Below, piece after piece: positions 26,701 to 36,501 of a stretch of 64,000 nt of DNA. The DNA comes from Spodoptera frugiperda. Taxonomy: Eukaryota; Arthropoda; Insecta; Lepidoptera; Noctuidae. The stretch lies in NCBI RefSeq assembly GCF_023101765.2, contig NC_064226.1, forward strand, positions 6,068,001 to 6,132,000. The letters are read 5' to 3'. Positions within the stretch are counted from its first letter, which is position 1. The number at the start of each line of letters is the position of its first letter. Under the pieces are notes generated by a model. That model saw nothing but the letters and a program-made list of their open reading frames with translations, had not been told where the DNA came from and searched no databases. Position numbers and translations under genes: made by a program.

Positions 26701-29700
26701 GCAGTAAGAAGTACAAGACGATGCAGCCAACATACATGGCAAGAGTCAAAAATCAAACACTTACTTCCTCTTGCTGTACTGTAAATTCTTTAAAATGTTC
26801 GATACTGGTAATCAGCCACCATTTCATCAACAACAGAGACAAGCAGCATACAATACTATTGCATAAGGTTATAAGAACACATTTTTAACAAACATTTCCT
26901 TAAAATAAAAGAACAAGTTTATACTGAGAATGTATTTTATTTATTTGAGTTTCCACTAAAATATTTTGTTATTTTAAATTTCTTAGACGAAGCTCTTGTT
27001 CAGCTCGTGTCCACTCATGGGTTTCTAGCATGTGTTTCATTTGTACCTCATTTTCAGCCTTTACGACAGTTCACATTGAGAACTTGATTTCTCATCATCT
27101 GCTCATCCTTATGCTGAAACAAATAGGTAGTAATTTAAAAAAATATATAGTTTTGAGAATCTAGACACACGGCAGTGTGTCCGCCAAGTTCGAGCCAAAA
27201 AACCGACACACTGGCCGTGGGTTATATTACACGAACCATTTCGGGCCAAGTTCGACACACCTATAACTCAAAATCTATATTATCTACGCATATGAAATTT
27301 CTAGTATCTGTTGAGATCTACTTACTTATCTAAAACACAAAATTTCATTAATGTACCTATTGTAGGTCTTGAGATATTGACGTCAGAAAATCGCTATTTT
27401 TACTATACACTCACTGACTGACTCACTCATCAAAAACCTAGACCACTTCCAATGGTCGTATTGACTTGAAATTTGGCATGGAGGTAGGTCTTTAGGTCAA
27501 GGTAAAGGAAAAAATCTGAAAATGGCCAAGTGTGAGTCGGTTTTAAAAATAATGAAGGTGTAAATTCATACCCCTAAGGAACTAAAACAAAAAAATTATC
27601 TATATCTTCCAATGGTCGTACCGACCTAAAATTCGTTACGAAGGTTTGTATTTAGTCAAAGTAAAGTAAAATAAGAAAAAAAGAAAATAAACCTTACAAA
27701 AATAAATGAAATCCCACCCAAAACATAAATGTGAATGGCTGCCAAGTTCGATAATATTGGAATGCTTCGCCTATAAAAGAAGTGAGATCTAAATAAGTAC
27801 CAAGTTCCATACACAGACCTCAGTTAAAAATGATATAACTTGGCAAGTTTTAATAGAAAATTATATACCTACTTGACTCATTGCGTTTAGTAGGTTTATA
27901 ACAAAGTGTGTGAAAACTTGCCAACTTGTTATATCATTTTTAACTGAGGTCTGTGTATGGAACTTGGTGCTTATTTAGATCTCACTTCTTTTATCGGCGA
28001 AGCATTCCAATATTATCGAACTTGGCAGCCATTCACATTTATGTTTTGGGTGGGATTAACTCGAGCCGAATTTGGTAAATAATACTTACTTACAAGGGAT
28101 CCAAATCAGAAGCACGCTTCCTCTTCATTGCTACGATACAATCGACTCCATTTCCCATTGTCATCAATAATAAAATGATTGCATATGAAATACAAATACG
28201 AAAAACAACACGACCTGGGTTTGTTTTTATCTTTTTACATTTCTTGCGGAAAATGACATTTGACGTTTCAAAGCGCGTTCAAAACATGTTCTTAATTATA
28301 GACGACATTTTACCGATTGGAAAAATGTTAAATAAAATAATTTAAAAATCTACATGTATGTATACTGAAAATATTTTGTTATAAACAGAAGTTGTGTATT
28401 TCTTATTTTCTTGTCACTGGTAAATAAAATCATGTAAATATTGAAAGAAAAATAGAAAAGAAAAGTGTGGTGTTTTTAACGTTTTAAGGTTTCGGAACAC
28501 TTCTCAAAATGTTACCAGCGGTTAGTGTTATAACAATTAAATAGTTACTCAAGGCTTATACACTGTTTATTAGTAAAGTACTGTATATCTAGCTATTCAC
28601 GCCTTAAACACTGAATAAGTAATCAGTCGTTAAACAGTTGTTTAATACATTTTTATTAGTAAGACCGTCAGTGACTCAATTTAGTCGACTTTTAAGTTCG
28701 TCATTGACCACTTTACTGACTGATTTTATTGGTTAGGCCAGGAAGATTTGATTAGAGCGAGTCGCGTCTGGTCACCTTAATTTTTAAACCCTTTTACTAA
28801 TCTGTCATTTGAATTCCAGGTTTACGAGGAGCGATGTCTTTCGCCTTAGCCATACGTAATACAGTATCGGAAGCTCGACAAGCTATGTTGACGACTACTT
28901 CGTTGATCGTCATAGCCACTGTCGTACTACAGGGAGGCGCCGCTACGCATGCACTCGCATATCTACGTATACCTACTGGGTATGTATAATAGAACTAGAT
29001 TTTTAGTATTAAATTGATGCTATAAATGCGAAATTAAGGTCGTTGAATACTCCTTAACTGCTGAGCCAATTTTGATGTTGGGATAGATGGAGACTGTTCC
29101 GTGCAAGATGTTTATGCTGCTAAAATAAATAATTGTGAAAACAAATTATAAAGAGCTAATATTTTGTTGAGCTAATCTCTTGAATATCAATTTCCAGAGA
29201 ATCTGGCAACGACGAAAATGACGCTCTACCCTACCGAGATGTGAGAAGCGTAAGTTTTTACATTAACCTGTAAATAATGTGAATTAACTTTGGGTTGCAT
29301 TAAGAGATTTTAATTAAAACACTTTGTAAAGTAGGTAGTGCTGAAGTACACTTTTTTCTACTAGAAGTAGACAAAATCATTCACTTACCAATTGGCAAAA
29401 TTATTTAGTTAGCATTTCGTTCATATACATTCATTTGTATTCGTTTATTGAAACGTCTTACTAAAATGTTTCTTTTTTTATTCTTTAGAACATTTTTGCG
29501 ACGTTATGCTGCAGGCAAATTTATCCGTAATAATTCACGTTTCTAGTCCAAATTAGTACCTACGAGAGCTTCTAAATAACAATTCGTAGTGTACAATTTG
29601 TTTCCTATTGCTTCTCTTTAATTATTTCCAACCGCTGCTTTATGTGTGCCTTATTTTTCCTTTGTGGTAACAACCTTTTACTTCCCTATTCCATTGTGTA

Positions 29701-32700
29701 AACAAGGTAAATGACTCCATAATTTAAGTAGCGTAACATGTAATTAAAAAAGAATTCTAAATAACAATAGCAAAATTGTCCCGATCCGGCATGAATGGAT
29801 GTTTATACAAAATATTACAAAGTCCAATTATTACAAATATAGACCATGCTTTGTCTGGATTTGGGTTACATTTGGTGCTTACAAAAAACTCAACTGGTGA
29901 CTGAACAATTTGTATTATAATACATTGTAAATGTTGCACTTTATGCACTTAGTATGGGTAATATTTTGTATGAAAATGATTTAATAAAAGTCATGAGAGC
30001 ACTGTAAGGCGCGCGCACTCGTATCATTGGCTCGTATTCGTACATAAGGCACGTTAGAAGCGTGCGGTACGGGCAAGCATGTGATTAATGAGACATTATT
30101 GTGGCAGCTGTACCAGGCCACGGACTCTGCTGGACCGGTACGTATTGTAGCGCTATGTTCGCACTCTCATGGAGCTTTGGATGTCCATACATCACGCTTA
30201 CCATCTTTGATACGTTTCTCAATCTTTTAATGTTACTGTGTGCTCCCGGGACTATGGTGTAGTACGTTTATCATTACTAATAATGGTAAATGAGTGTTCT
30301 TTGAAATTAGTTTGTTAACCAATGGTCATCTTCAGGCTGAGAAACGGTGAATTAAAACCTTCTTCAAATATGCACATAACACTTAACACTACCAGCTTAC
30401 CAGCTGCTATGGTACCTATAAAACCAAAACCTTTTTAAAGCGAAAGTATTTGAAGAAGGTTTCCATGGATGTCTCACATTCAGATTCATTCATACCATTA
30501 GATAAGTACCACATTAAGTACATATCAATGTTATTTACGTGTACCAAACTACATGTGACAAAATTGTAGATAACTTTGAGACTGCAAAGCTTTACCACTT
30601 TAAAACCAATACTAATTCTACACACTATACGATTCGTAGTTTCAAAGATTACCTACAATAGCTCTTTTGTCCGTCCCTATAAGGGTCATTTTTGTTTAGC
30701 ATTACATTAACACGTATTTATACTGTTTTCTTGTTCAGCCCGCTGACTTAGGTTTCGGCCTACGTAACATGGACTCAACGCAACCGGCCAGTTGCGACAG
30801 GGCAACAGTAAGACTAATAGATACATGCACGCATTACAGATACTGCACGAGTCTTACTAAACAATACACGATACTAACAAACAATATTATCTATAGCACG
30901 TCAAACATACATGGGAATAACAGCACATTTTGATACTTATTATATTTACTACATACAGGGTACAAGGGACAACTTGATTGTCAAATACAAAAACAATTTT
31001 CTATTAACTTTCTATGGAGATTATTAAATACTCTTTGGTCGCACGTTGACAATATGATTCAAGTATAAATGTAGTGTTGTGTCGTGCATGAATTTACTTT
31101 TACTTTATCGCTTTGTTTGGTTTCTTTTAATATCTAGAGAGGCCGCATGGTAGTTAAGTGGGCTAATGGCGCGAAGGAAGTGATTATGCCTTGGGAACTA
31201 AGCGGTATCGAAGTATGTTAATATTTTACTATATTATTATATAAGTATACACCTATTTACCACTCACATGCATGAAATACATAGCATTGTGCATATAACC
31301 ACACGTGCATGCATGTATTTGGTGAATGTTACGTATTAAGTATTAATTTAATAACCCTTTCAGTGTTTCTTGGATAAATGTGTGGAACATTTTTTATACT
31401 GTATAACTTTCATGTATATAACAGATTTGGTAACGTTTTCAACTGACAGTAATATTTTCGTTCATCTACATTTGAAAGCTAATTTATCCAAGTGTCACTA
31501 TGTATTATAATTTTGAGTATTTTCTTCTCTGCAATAATAATACAGGTGGTATCAATAATACTTTCCATTTAAAACCACTTATTGCTTTTTAACAAAATGT
31601 AACATTCTTCATTGATACCAAATATAGTTGTTTACAAACTTGTTTTATACAAAGACACTAGTTCACTATATCTACATTGAGTTTTCTAATAAAATTAAAT
31701 TTGATTTGAGTGATTTTACTAAATTGTACAGTATTATGTTAAAATTGCATAAACATGTATAAAATAGTTTGAATTTAGCTGATTGAGATACAAAAAGAGT
31801 ATAATGTATATTTATTGTATAAATAACAATATTCCACCTTTGCTATACCAGGATACGCCTCGAGATCGCGGTGAAGGTTCCACAGGGCAGAAAGCTCGCC
31901 TCGCTCGATTGTGGGGCGCAGTTGACTCCAAACTGCTGAAGCCACTGCTTACTCACGCTCGGCCGCCGCTCACCGAGACTCTACCAGCATTCATGAGACC
32001 TCTGGCTCGAGTGCTTACTACCACTCATCAGTATACACAAGGGGTCAGTGTAAAATTGTCACTGTGAAAGTTTTCTTTACAATAGTAAATGAATAAATAG
32101 TTCATGTTTTGGGTACTTAAGTGACTGCCATTATGATAGAGACAGTATTCACTTATCATGACAAGATCTCAGGTTCAATCTCCCTTGTTGAGAAAAGTAT
32201 TTTAGTGTTCTGCGTGGGCACATAATGCCCACATTTTGCCAGTGTTTTGAATCCCGTGTCGTAAAGAGGGGGCGTTTCTTGTTTACTATACTTTGATCGA
32301 ACCTAAAACTTCTTGTTCATTCGACTAAAGAGGTAATTCAAAATTCATATCTCTTCTACTAAACTAATTGTATTGTCTCACAGGATAATTCGCTGCGTAG
32401 AACCGACTCGGACTCAGACTTGTGCATCGACGAACAACACCCCATCCCCACTAGTATTGACCCACAGGTAAACTTCCCGCTGTGACGTCATCATTATCCT
32501 CATGACGTCAGCTGTGGCTTTTGAAAAGCTTACAATATTGCCTAGGCATGTCTTTACTGTATTTGCGATATCGTCAAGTGATACCTTCTTTGAATTGATG
32601 AGTTTTAATAAAGTGATTTTTCCTTTGACCTTATTGGATTTGTACATACTTATACTTACTGTGAATATACACATACATATTTTACTTTTGAGTTACATAT

Positions 32701-32824
32701 TTATACATTTTTATTATTGTATTTATTTTAAGTACCACTTATACATATTTGTTTATATTTCATATATTTTCTGTTTTGGTTGCAGCTATCGATTAACGTT
32801 CGGAATGGATATGGGCATGTTTGA
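14792..32824 (+). CDS. Endosomal Na+/H+ exchanger, SLC9A6/7/9 (NHE6/7/9) type
   Basis: Multi-pass antiporter that exchanges luminal H+ for Na+/K+ in endosomal and trans-Golgi compartments. Core exons: 14792-15020, 15807-15962, 16958-17118, 17828-18043, 20283-20356, 21465-21606, 22514-22619, 24053-24255, 25831-25942, 28820-28979, 29198-29249, 31852-32043, 32384-32467, 32786-32824. All phases agree and give 641 residues without the optional exons. Landmarks: a signal-like N-terminus; HRIDSLNLL; LHETGLAVIYG (about 68-77); ILPPIIFHAGY (about 165-175); SPTDPLTVLAIF; FGESVLNDAVALVL (about 263-276, acidic transport residues); YNNLSSDSRNRTKQLFELLN; NFLAENFIF; GLRGAMSFALAIR; and a tail with LLKPLLTHARPPL. 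Wording follows vertebrate NHE6 closely. The stop is TGA at 32822. Introns after exons 6 and 8 are U12-type. Large introns house transposons. Confidence 0.92.
16745..16925 (+). repeat. Intronic dispersed repeat
   Basis: A segment with tcgctcgcggcttcacgcgc, a middle block on a common word pattern (tatctattaaaaaaaacaag), and an end near gcgactttgttttaatacta. Similar word order occurs at 18075-18262 and 19728-19940, suggesting one family in the exchanger introns. Confidence 0.45.
18075..18262 (+). repeat. Intronic dispersed repeat
   Basis: Starts ctagcgacccgccccagctt and ends gacgactttgttttatacta, with atccgttgcgtagttttaaa between. Looks like a second copy of the family at 16745-16925. Confidence 0.5.
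19728..19940 (+). repeat. Intronic dispersed repeat, diverged
   Basis: Starts tgagtagcttttgctcgcga and later has aatctggccgaccatttcag and agacagacggacaaaaat. Likely a further relative of the same family; no coding capacity. Confidence 0.4.
20990..21195 (+). repeat. Dispersed repeat with 'cctaccccttcgggg' end
   Basis: The 5' part (atttatttttgcaaataggt) is shared with 42668-42750. The 3' part (cacctctgcctaccccttcg) is shared with 25985-26105 and, reversed, with 52925-52995. One family in four partial copies. Confidence 0.6.
21607..22513 (+). other. U12-type AT-AC intron in the Na+/H+ exchanger
   Basis: The intron begins ATATCCTTTTT, the minor-spliceosome 5' splice-site consensus. It ends in AC with TTCCTTAAC, the U12 branch-site consensus, at 22495-22503, about 11 bases before the exon. 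Exons on both sides are in phase 0 and the joined protein (...LTAL|MTKFTHVRE...) matches vertebrate NHE6 across the junction. No GT-AG choice gives that protein. Confidence 0.9.
23005..23117. mobile_element. Foldback MITE, copy 2
   Basis: Within exchanger intron 7. It shares gccggccaattagagcgccg, the gcgctctagtttcaatta arm and the terminal aaagcaaacatactaagg with copies at 870 and 45998. The left end is degraded. Confidence 0.7.
23590..23742 (+). repeat. Poly(A)-tailed noctuid-type repeat, copy F
   Basis: Within exchanger intron 7. It contains aaccccggctcgaaaagcaa and agtcagtaagagtctgacat and ends at an A-run. Confidence 0.7.
24256..25830 (+). other. U12-type GT-AG intron in the Na+/H+ exchanger
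   Basis: The donor is GTATCCTTTTT, the U12 consensus for GT-AG minor introns. TTCCTTAGC at 25813-25821 fits the U12 branch site and sits about 12 bases before the AG at 25829-25830. Phase 0 on both sides gives ...IIAGF|VTSVLGRAVNIYP, as expected for the family. It contains the hAT MITE at 24298-24477. Confidence 0.88.
24298..24477. mobile_element. hAT-type MITE with 8-bp target duplication
   Basis: 180 bp bounded by CAGGGGTGGCCAAC and its inverted counterpart GTTGGCCACCCATG. It is flanked by a perfect 8-bp duplication, atatagag, at 24290-24297 and 24478-24485. The 8-bp duplication and CAGGGGTGG-type ends identify the hAT superfamily. No coding capacity. It sits in the second U12 intron. Confidence 0.9.
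25985..26105 (+). repeat. Dispersed repeat with 'cctaccccttcgggg' end, second copy
   Basis: Partial copy of the family at 20990: tatgggacttataacacaaa near the start and cacctctgcctaccccttcg at the end. In exchanger intron 9. Confidence 0.6.
26422..26706 (+). pseudogene. HARBI1-like transposase remnant
   Basis: An ATG at 26422 opens MDYLEYLRDFNILELDDEE. After a break the frame resumes as RIDLFTFEEDEWKGKYRFTK and continues to FSVELQVCVALRVWA, then a stop. This is the usual N-terminal part of Harbinger transposases (an R-DPF..-D-EF-..-RF-K block then the alpha-helical region). The DDE catalytic core is absent. The break coincides with a perfect 17-bp inverted duplication at 26484-26521. Confidence 0.65.
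27711..28056. repeat. Long near-perfect inverted repeat (hairpin)
   Basis: Arms at 27711-27851 and 27913-28056, about 141 and 144 bp, differ by a 3-bp indel and about two substitutions. The spacer is 61 bp. The arms contain the word ccaagttcgataatattgga and its complement. Being inside exchanger intron 9, it would be transcribed as a long double-stranded hairpin in the pre-mRNA. Confidence 0.92.
30108..30137 (+). CDS. Possible 10-codon cassette microexon of the exchanger
   Basis: Preceded by gtggcag and followed by GTACGT; phase 0 on both sides; encodes LYQATDSAGP. It lies between exchanger exons ending 29249 and starting 31852. The polypyrimidine tract is poor, so this is tentative. Confidence 0.3.
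30739..30807 (+). CDS. Probable cassette exon of the exchanger tail (23 codons)
   Basis: Good acceptor (ttttcttgttcag) and donor (GTAAGA), phase 0 on both sides. It reads PADLGFGLRNMDSTQ and continues without a stop. Its inclusion would lengthen the cytosolic tail after the membrane domain without changing frame. Confidence 0.55.
31138..31212 (+). CDS. Probable cassette exon of the exchanger tail (25 codons)
   Basis: The acceptor ends ctag and the donor is GTATGT, phase 0 on both sides. It reads RGRMVVKWANGAKEVIMPWE and on to LSGIE. Codon composition and splice signals look genuine. Vertebrate NHE6 has no obvious counterpart. Confidence 0.55.
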
Positions 32825-34471
32825 GCTTTGTAGCGTTAGTGATCCACGGCTGTGATATATAATTTGCTCTAATAGCATATAGTAAAATTTATAATTAATA
32901 GGAAATTCCTTTTTAATTATTGCACGCAGCAATTATGGCCAGGACTAGTGGACACAAGGATTTCTGTGGAAGGTATTACTGGTAGTAACATCTGAATTTG
33001 TATTGAATACTATTGTAAAATTGAGTGCCACAAATTTTATATTATTATAATGACTTTTCTGCGCAAATTGAGATTTTAACTGTTTATAAATTACACTTTC
33101 GACACGCGTAGTCATGTTACCTATATGCCACCTATGTTCAGCGGATTCTTTGCCTTATCTGAAGACTATAAACAGTTAAAATGTTAGTAAGTTAGTGTTG
33201 TTATGGCCAGTGTGTGCTTAAATCGTAATGTTTACAAGAAATCACTATCTGGATTTATAATGAATTTGTATTTTAATGTGATAATGATGAGAGGTGAGCA
33301 TAAGATCTGATCATACACTAATTAAGAATTCATGGCTGCAATGCAATTAATTATAAAGTTGTAGACTCGGGGGTCGTGTACTAAGCACTCCCGAATTAGA
33401 TAATGCAGTTACTTTTAATTGTAGTTATATTATTTCTTTCTTAGACAAAATCTCCTCTCCTCTTTTTCTCCGCGTGGTATTAGCACGTTCCTTGAATGTA
33501 GCAATAGCTTTATTTTGTATCACCAAAATTATGTACACTCAACTTGAAAAAAGTAAACGTTAGCTTCGTTAGCGTGAGCGCAATAGTTGCCTTTTTTACG
33601 AATTCTTCAATTAAAACATTTTCATGTTAAACGATCTAGTCTACTATTATGTACCTACTTACTGATTATAATAAAACGAATATCGTGCTTGTTTTAGGAC
33701 ATTTGATTTCGATCTTTTTGTTGACCATCAAATGGAAGATTTATTTTAAGTTGCTGGGAAAGGGTAGTTAGTGTTAAATTATGTGAGTTCCAATCGACTT
33801 GTTATTTTACTTATGCGTCCATGATTGTTATTATGAAATTATTACTCATAAAATGGTTTTTAAAACCTTATGCTTATTTTGTAATTTTAGATTTATTATG
33901 AATTAAAGAGATTCTCCGTTTTCAACTTCAAAATGATGTCTGCATCGAGTTTATTTCAATAGCTGTTTTATCCCTTGTATTTTGAAATATTGCAAATGCT
34001 ACTTTTTGCAGTATGTATTCCTAGATAGTATTTTCGCCACGCATTAATACCTCATTATTGCAGTACTATTAGTAACAAAAAAATAAGTGTATAGAACTTT
34101 TTGTATGTAACTGTACATTTGTCTCTGCATTTCATCTTTATAAAAAATATATTTTTTCAATAACATCCTTTCATACCGCTTTTAATGTCTCATATCATAT
34201 TATGTATTACATAGACATAGTATTTTACTGATTAATGATTTGATCTCAAGTTGTCAGGATTAAAATGGCTAGAAAATAGTATTTTTCAAAATTTTATACA
34301 AGTGTCCTCATCAGTTGTTTTTGTGTAAAGTAAATCTGCTTAGTTTTAAAAACTTGGCAAATTGAATTTCTTTATGTGTATTAAAACTCTGAACTTTACT
34401 CATTGATTTTTATTTCATTTCATTTATTTTATGTACCTGTTTACTGCTAAACTTTTACTAAACCTTTTTTA

Positions 34472-34491
34472 AATAAAGCAGGAGTAATAAA
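34472..34491 (+). terminator. Likely polyadenylation signals of the exchanger
   Basis: Two AATAAA hexamers at 34472-34477 and 34486-34491 end a 1.65-kb AT-rich 3' region after the stop at 32824, about 100 bases from the end of the convergent MBLAC1 coding region. Other hexamers exist upstream, so the site used is uncertain. Confidence 0.4.
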
Positions 34492-34590
34492 TGAAATATT
34501 ATTATAGGCCTTATGTCATAATTTTATTGATTATTTTAAATTTTAAACTTATCTAAACGATAAAATCATTTTCATTTTATAATAACACAT

Positions 34591-35551
34591 TTACGAATGA
34601 CTAGGACCAATCTGTTTTCTTAGAGTCTGTCGTATTTGGTCTGTGACCTGAAACTGTGGTCCATGACCAGGTACAATCCAGTCCGCCATATTGGCTACCT
34701 TCGACCTGTTACGCATTTGACGTACGGGATCCTCACTGCCTGCTTCCATCCATAAATTCGGATTTTGTATATCATCAAATTTTTCAAATAGATCTCCTTA
34801 AAACAAAAATACAGACAATGTGTATTAGTTTGGAATAATGTATAGAATATAAATACAAATATAATGAAAGCTTTCCTGTTCAGTATTTGTACTGTACTCA
34901 CCAACTATAGCTATTGTCGCACCACCAACAGCTTTGACAAGCACAGTGACATCGGATAGTGTATGACCTGGAGTAGGTATAACTCTCACATTGTCATCGA
35001 TTCTAAGCTCCTCTCCTGGAACAGGTAAGGTGAACACACTTATTATTTATTTGGTTTTAACCTATGGTTTGTCGAATACAATGCATTTTCTACTGTGTCT
35101 CAGCTAGCTGCAATCAAGAGGACAGTAAAAAGGTTCCATTAAAATGCTTACCTTTATCAAAAGGATGCATGTGGTATTCATCATTGAAAGATACACTGAA
35201 GCCAACTATATGTTTTGCCAACAAGAAGAGATTGTTGTTACCAATGTGATCTGAATGTCCATGAGTAGAAATGACATAATTTATGTTTTCTGGGCTTACA
35301 TTATTTTTTGCTAATGCTGTAACAAGGATAAAAGATGAAAATTCTTACAACAACAAAATATATAGGTACATACATAGATATGGGTGTGTATCTTATTTAC
35401 CAGCTAAAATTTTTTGGCCATCCCAAGAAGTCATTGTGTCTATTATAATATTGTTAGCTCCTTTTATTAATGTACAACTACAATTAGCTGACATTTGGTC
35501 TTTCCCGGTCATTACCGAATATCCCTCGTACAAAACTATAACTTCACACAT
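34591..35551 (-). CDS. MBLAC1: MBLAC1-like metallo-beta-lactamase-fold hydrolase
   Basis: Four minus-strand exons: 35551-35401, 35316-35152, 35015-34902, 34796-34591, giving 211 residues with consistent phases. The fold's full set of metal ligands is visible: STHGHSDHIGN (HxHxDH), then His in PTPGHTLSDV, Asp in IAIVGDLFE and His in WIVPGHGPQF. This matches MBLAC1 in length and order; the human protein is somewhat longer. In mammals MBLAC1 is reported to cleave replication-dependent histone pre-mRNA; that role here is inference from family. The start ATG at 35551 has an AAAAATG context. It is head-to-head with ASPH and tail-to-tail with the exchanger. Confidence 0.9.
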
Positions 35552-36501
35552 TTTTGGCGAAGTGATTTCGATTTTTTTTTAAATGATAGTATAGTTTTAT
35601 ATAAATCCCATACAAGAAATGTAAATAGACGACTTTTAGTAATACAATTTGTATAAATAAAGGTCAACAGAACTAGAAAATAGGAATAAAACGGTAAACA
35701 AATTAAGCTCTGTTTACATTACACTCCTTTCGGATTGATTCACAAAACTAAGTATTTTACTGTCAGTGTCAATGTCAAATAATATACTGCGAATTTCTTT
35801 TCTTCTATTTTATTCAGACATCAAAGTAGTAATATTTCTCAGCAATTAGTCGAAAACCCGTGACAATATAGGTTTTAAAATTCATATTTAAAATAATATA
35901 TAATCAATCGATAATTATTAAAATATACTTAATAAAATATAGTGAACGCAGCCATAATATCAACGTTGACATATGTCATTTCGTTCAGAATTTTAATTTT
36001 CAAATCCTACTTTTAAAATTTTTATTTATTGAGAATCTGATAACGCGTGAATTTTAAGGCAGAACAACCACAGCAGCTAAACAAAACAAAAATATTGTGT
36101 TAAAATTTACTCAAACCTATACATAAAATATGATAAATATACAATAATTGTAAAATAATAAAAACGAATATCCAATTTCATTCCAACTGGACAAAACAAA
36201 ATTTCTAAACTTCAGTCTCATCTATCCCTGTCTCCCTCCTCAGCTGTCTTTGCCGGTTATTTTTAGGTTAAATTCTAAAATAAATTGAAGAAAGCTGCGG
36301 TGGTACATACTCTTGTACGTAGGTTATTTTAAAATTTTAACCTGCGCCAAACATTTCTTTATTCATGAAAATTGCGCATTTGGATAATTGCAGTACTCGT
36401 GACATTTATATGCAAGTTCATTGTATGTTCATTGTTTACTCAGGGTTATGAAACAATAAAGTGGATCTCTGTCGCCCCGAGAGCGCCAGTCTTTGTGAGC
36501 C
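35552..36501. promoter_or_regulatory. Shared upstream region of MBLAC1 and ASPH
   Basis: 950 bases between divergent start codons. They contain TGTCA/TGACA words clustered at 35760-35778 and a TTGACATATGTCATT palindrome near 35966-35980. No CpG island. Whether it acts as one bidirectional promoter is inference. Confidence 0.45.

Larger units (their letters stand above)
26179..28668 (+). mobile_element. PIF/Harbinger DNA transposon, decayed, with nested insert
   Basis: About 2.5 kb in exchanger intron 9. The ends are inverted repeats beginning ACGGTCTTACTAATAAA (left at 26179, right ending 28668). Inside, a plus-strand HARBI1-like transposase remnant lies at 26422-26706. Minus-strand remnants of the second, Myb/SANT-like accessory protein lie at about 28075-28170 (MKRKRASDLDPL then a donor) and 26958-27115 (KHMLETHEWTRAEQELRLRN). 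The convergent two-gene layout is that of Harbinger elements. A separate repeat-rich segment with a long inverted repeat (about 27165-28056) has inserted between them. I could not match a TTA/TAA target duplication. Confidence 0.75.
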
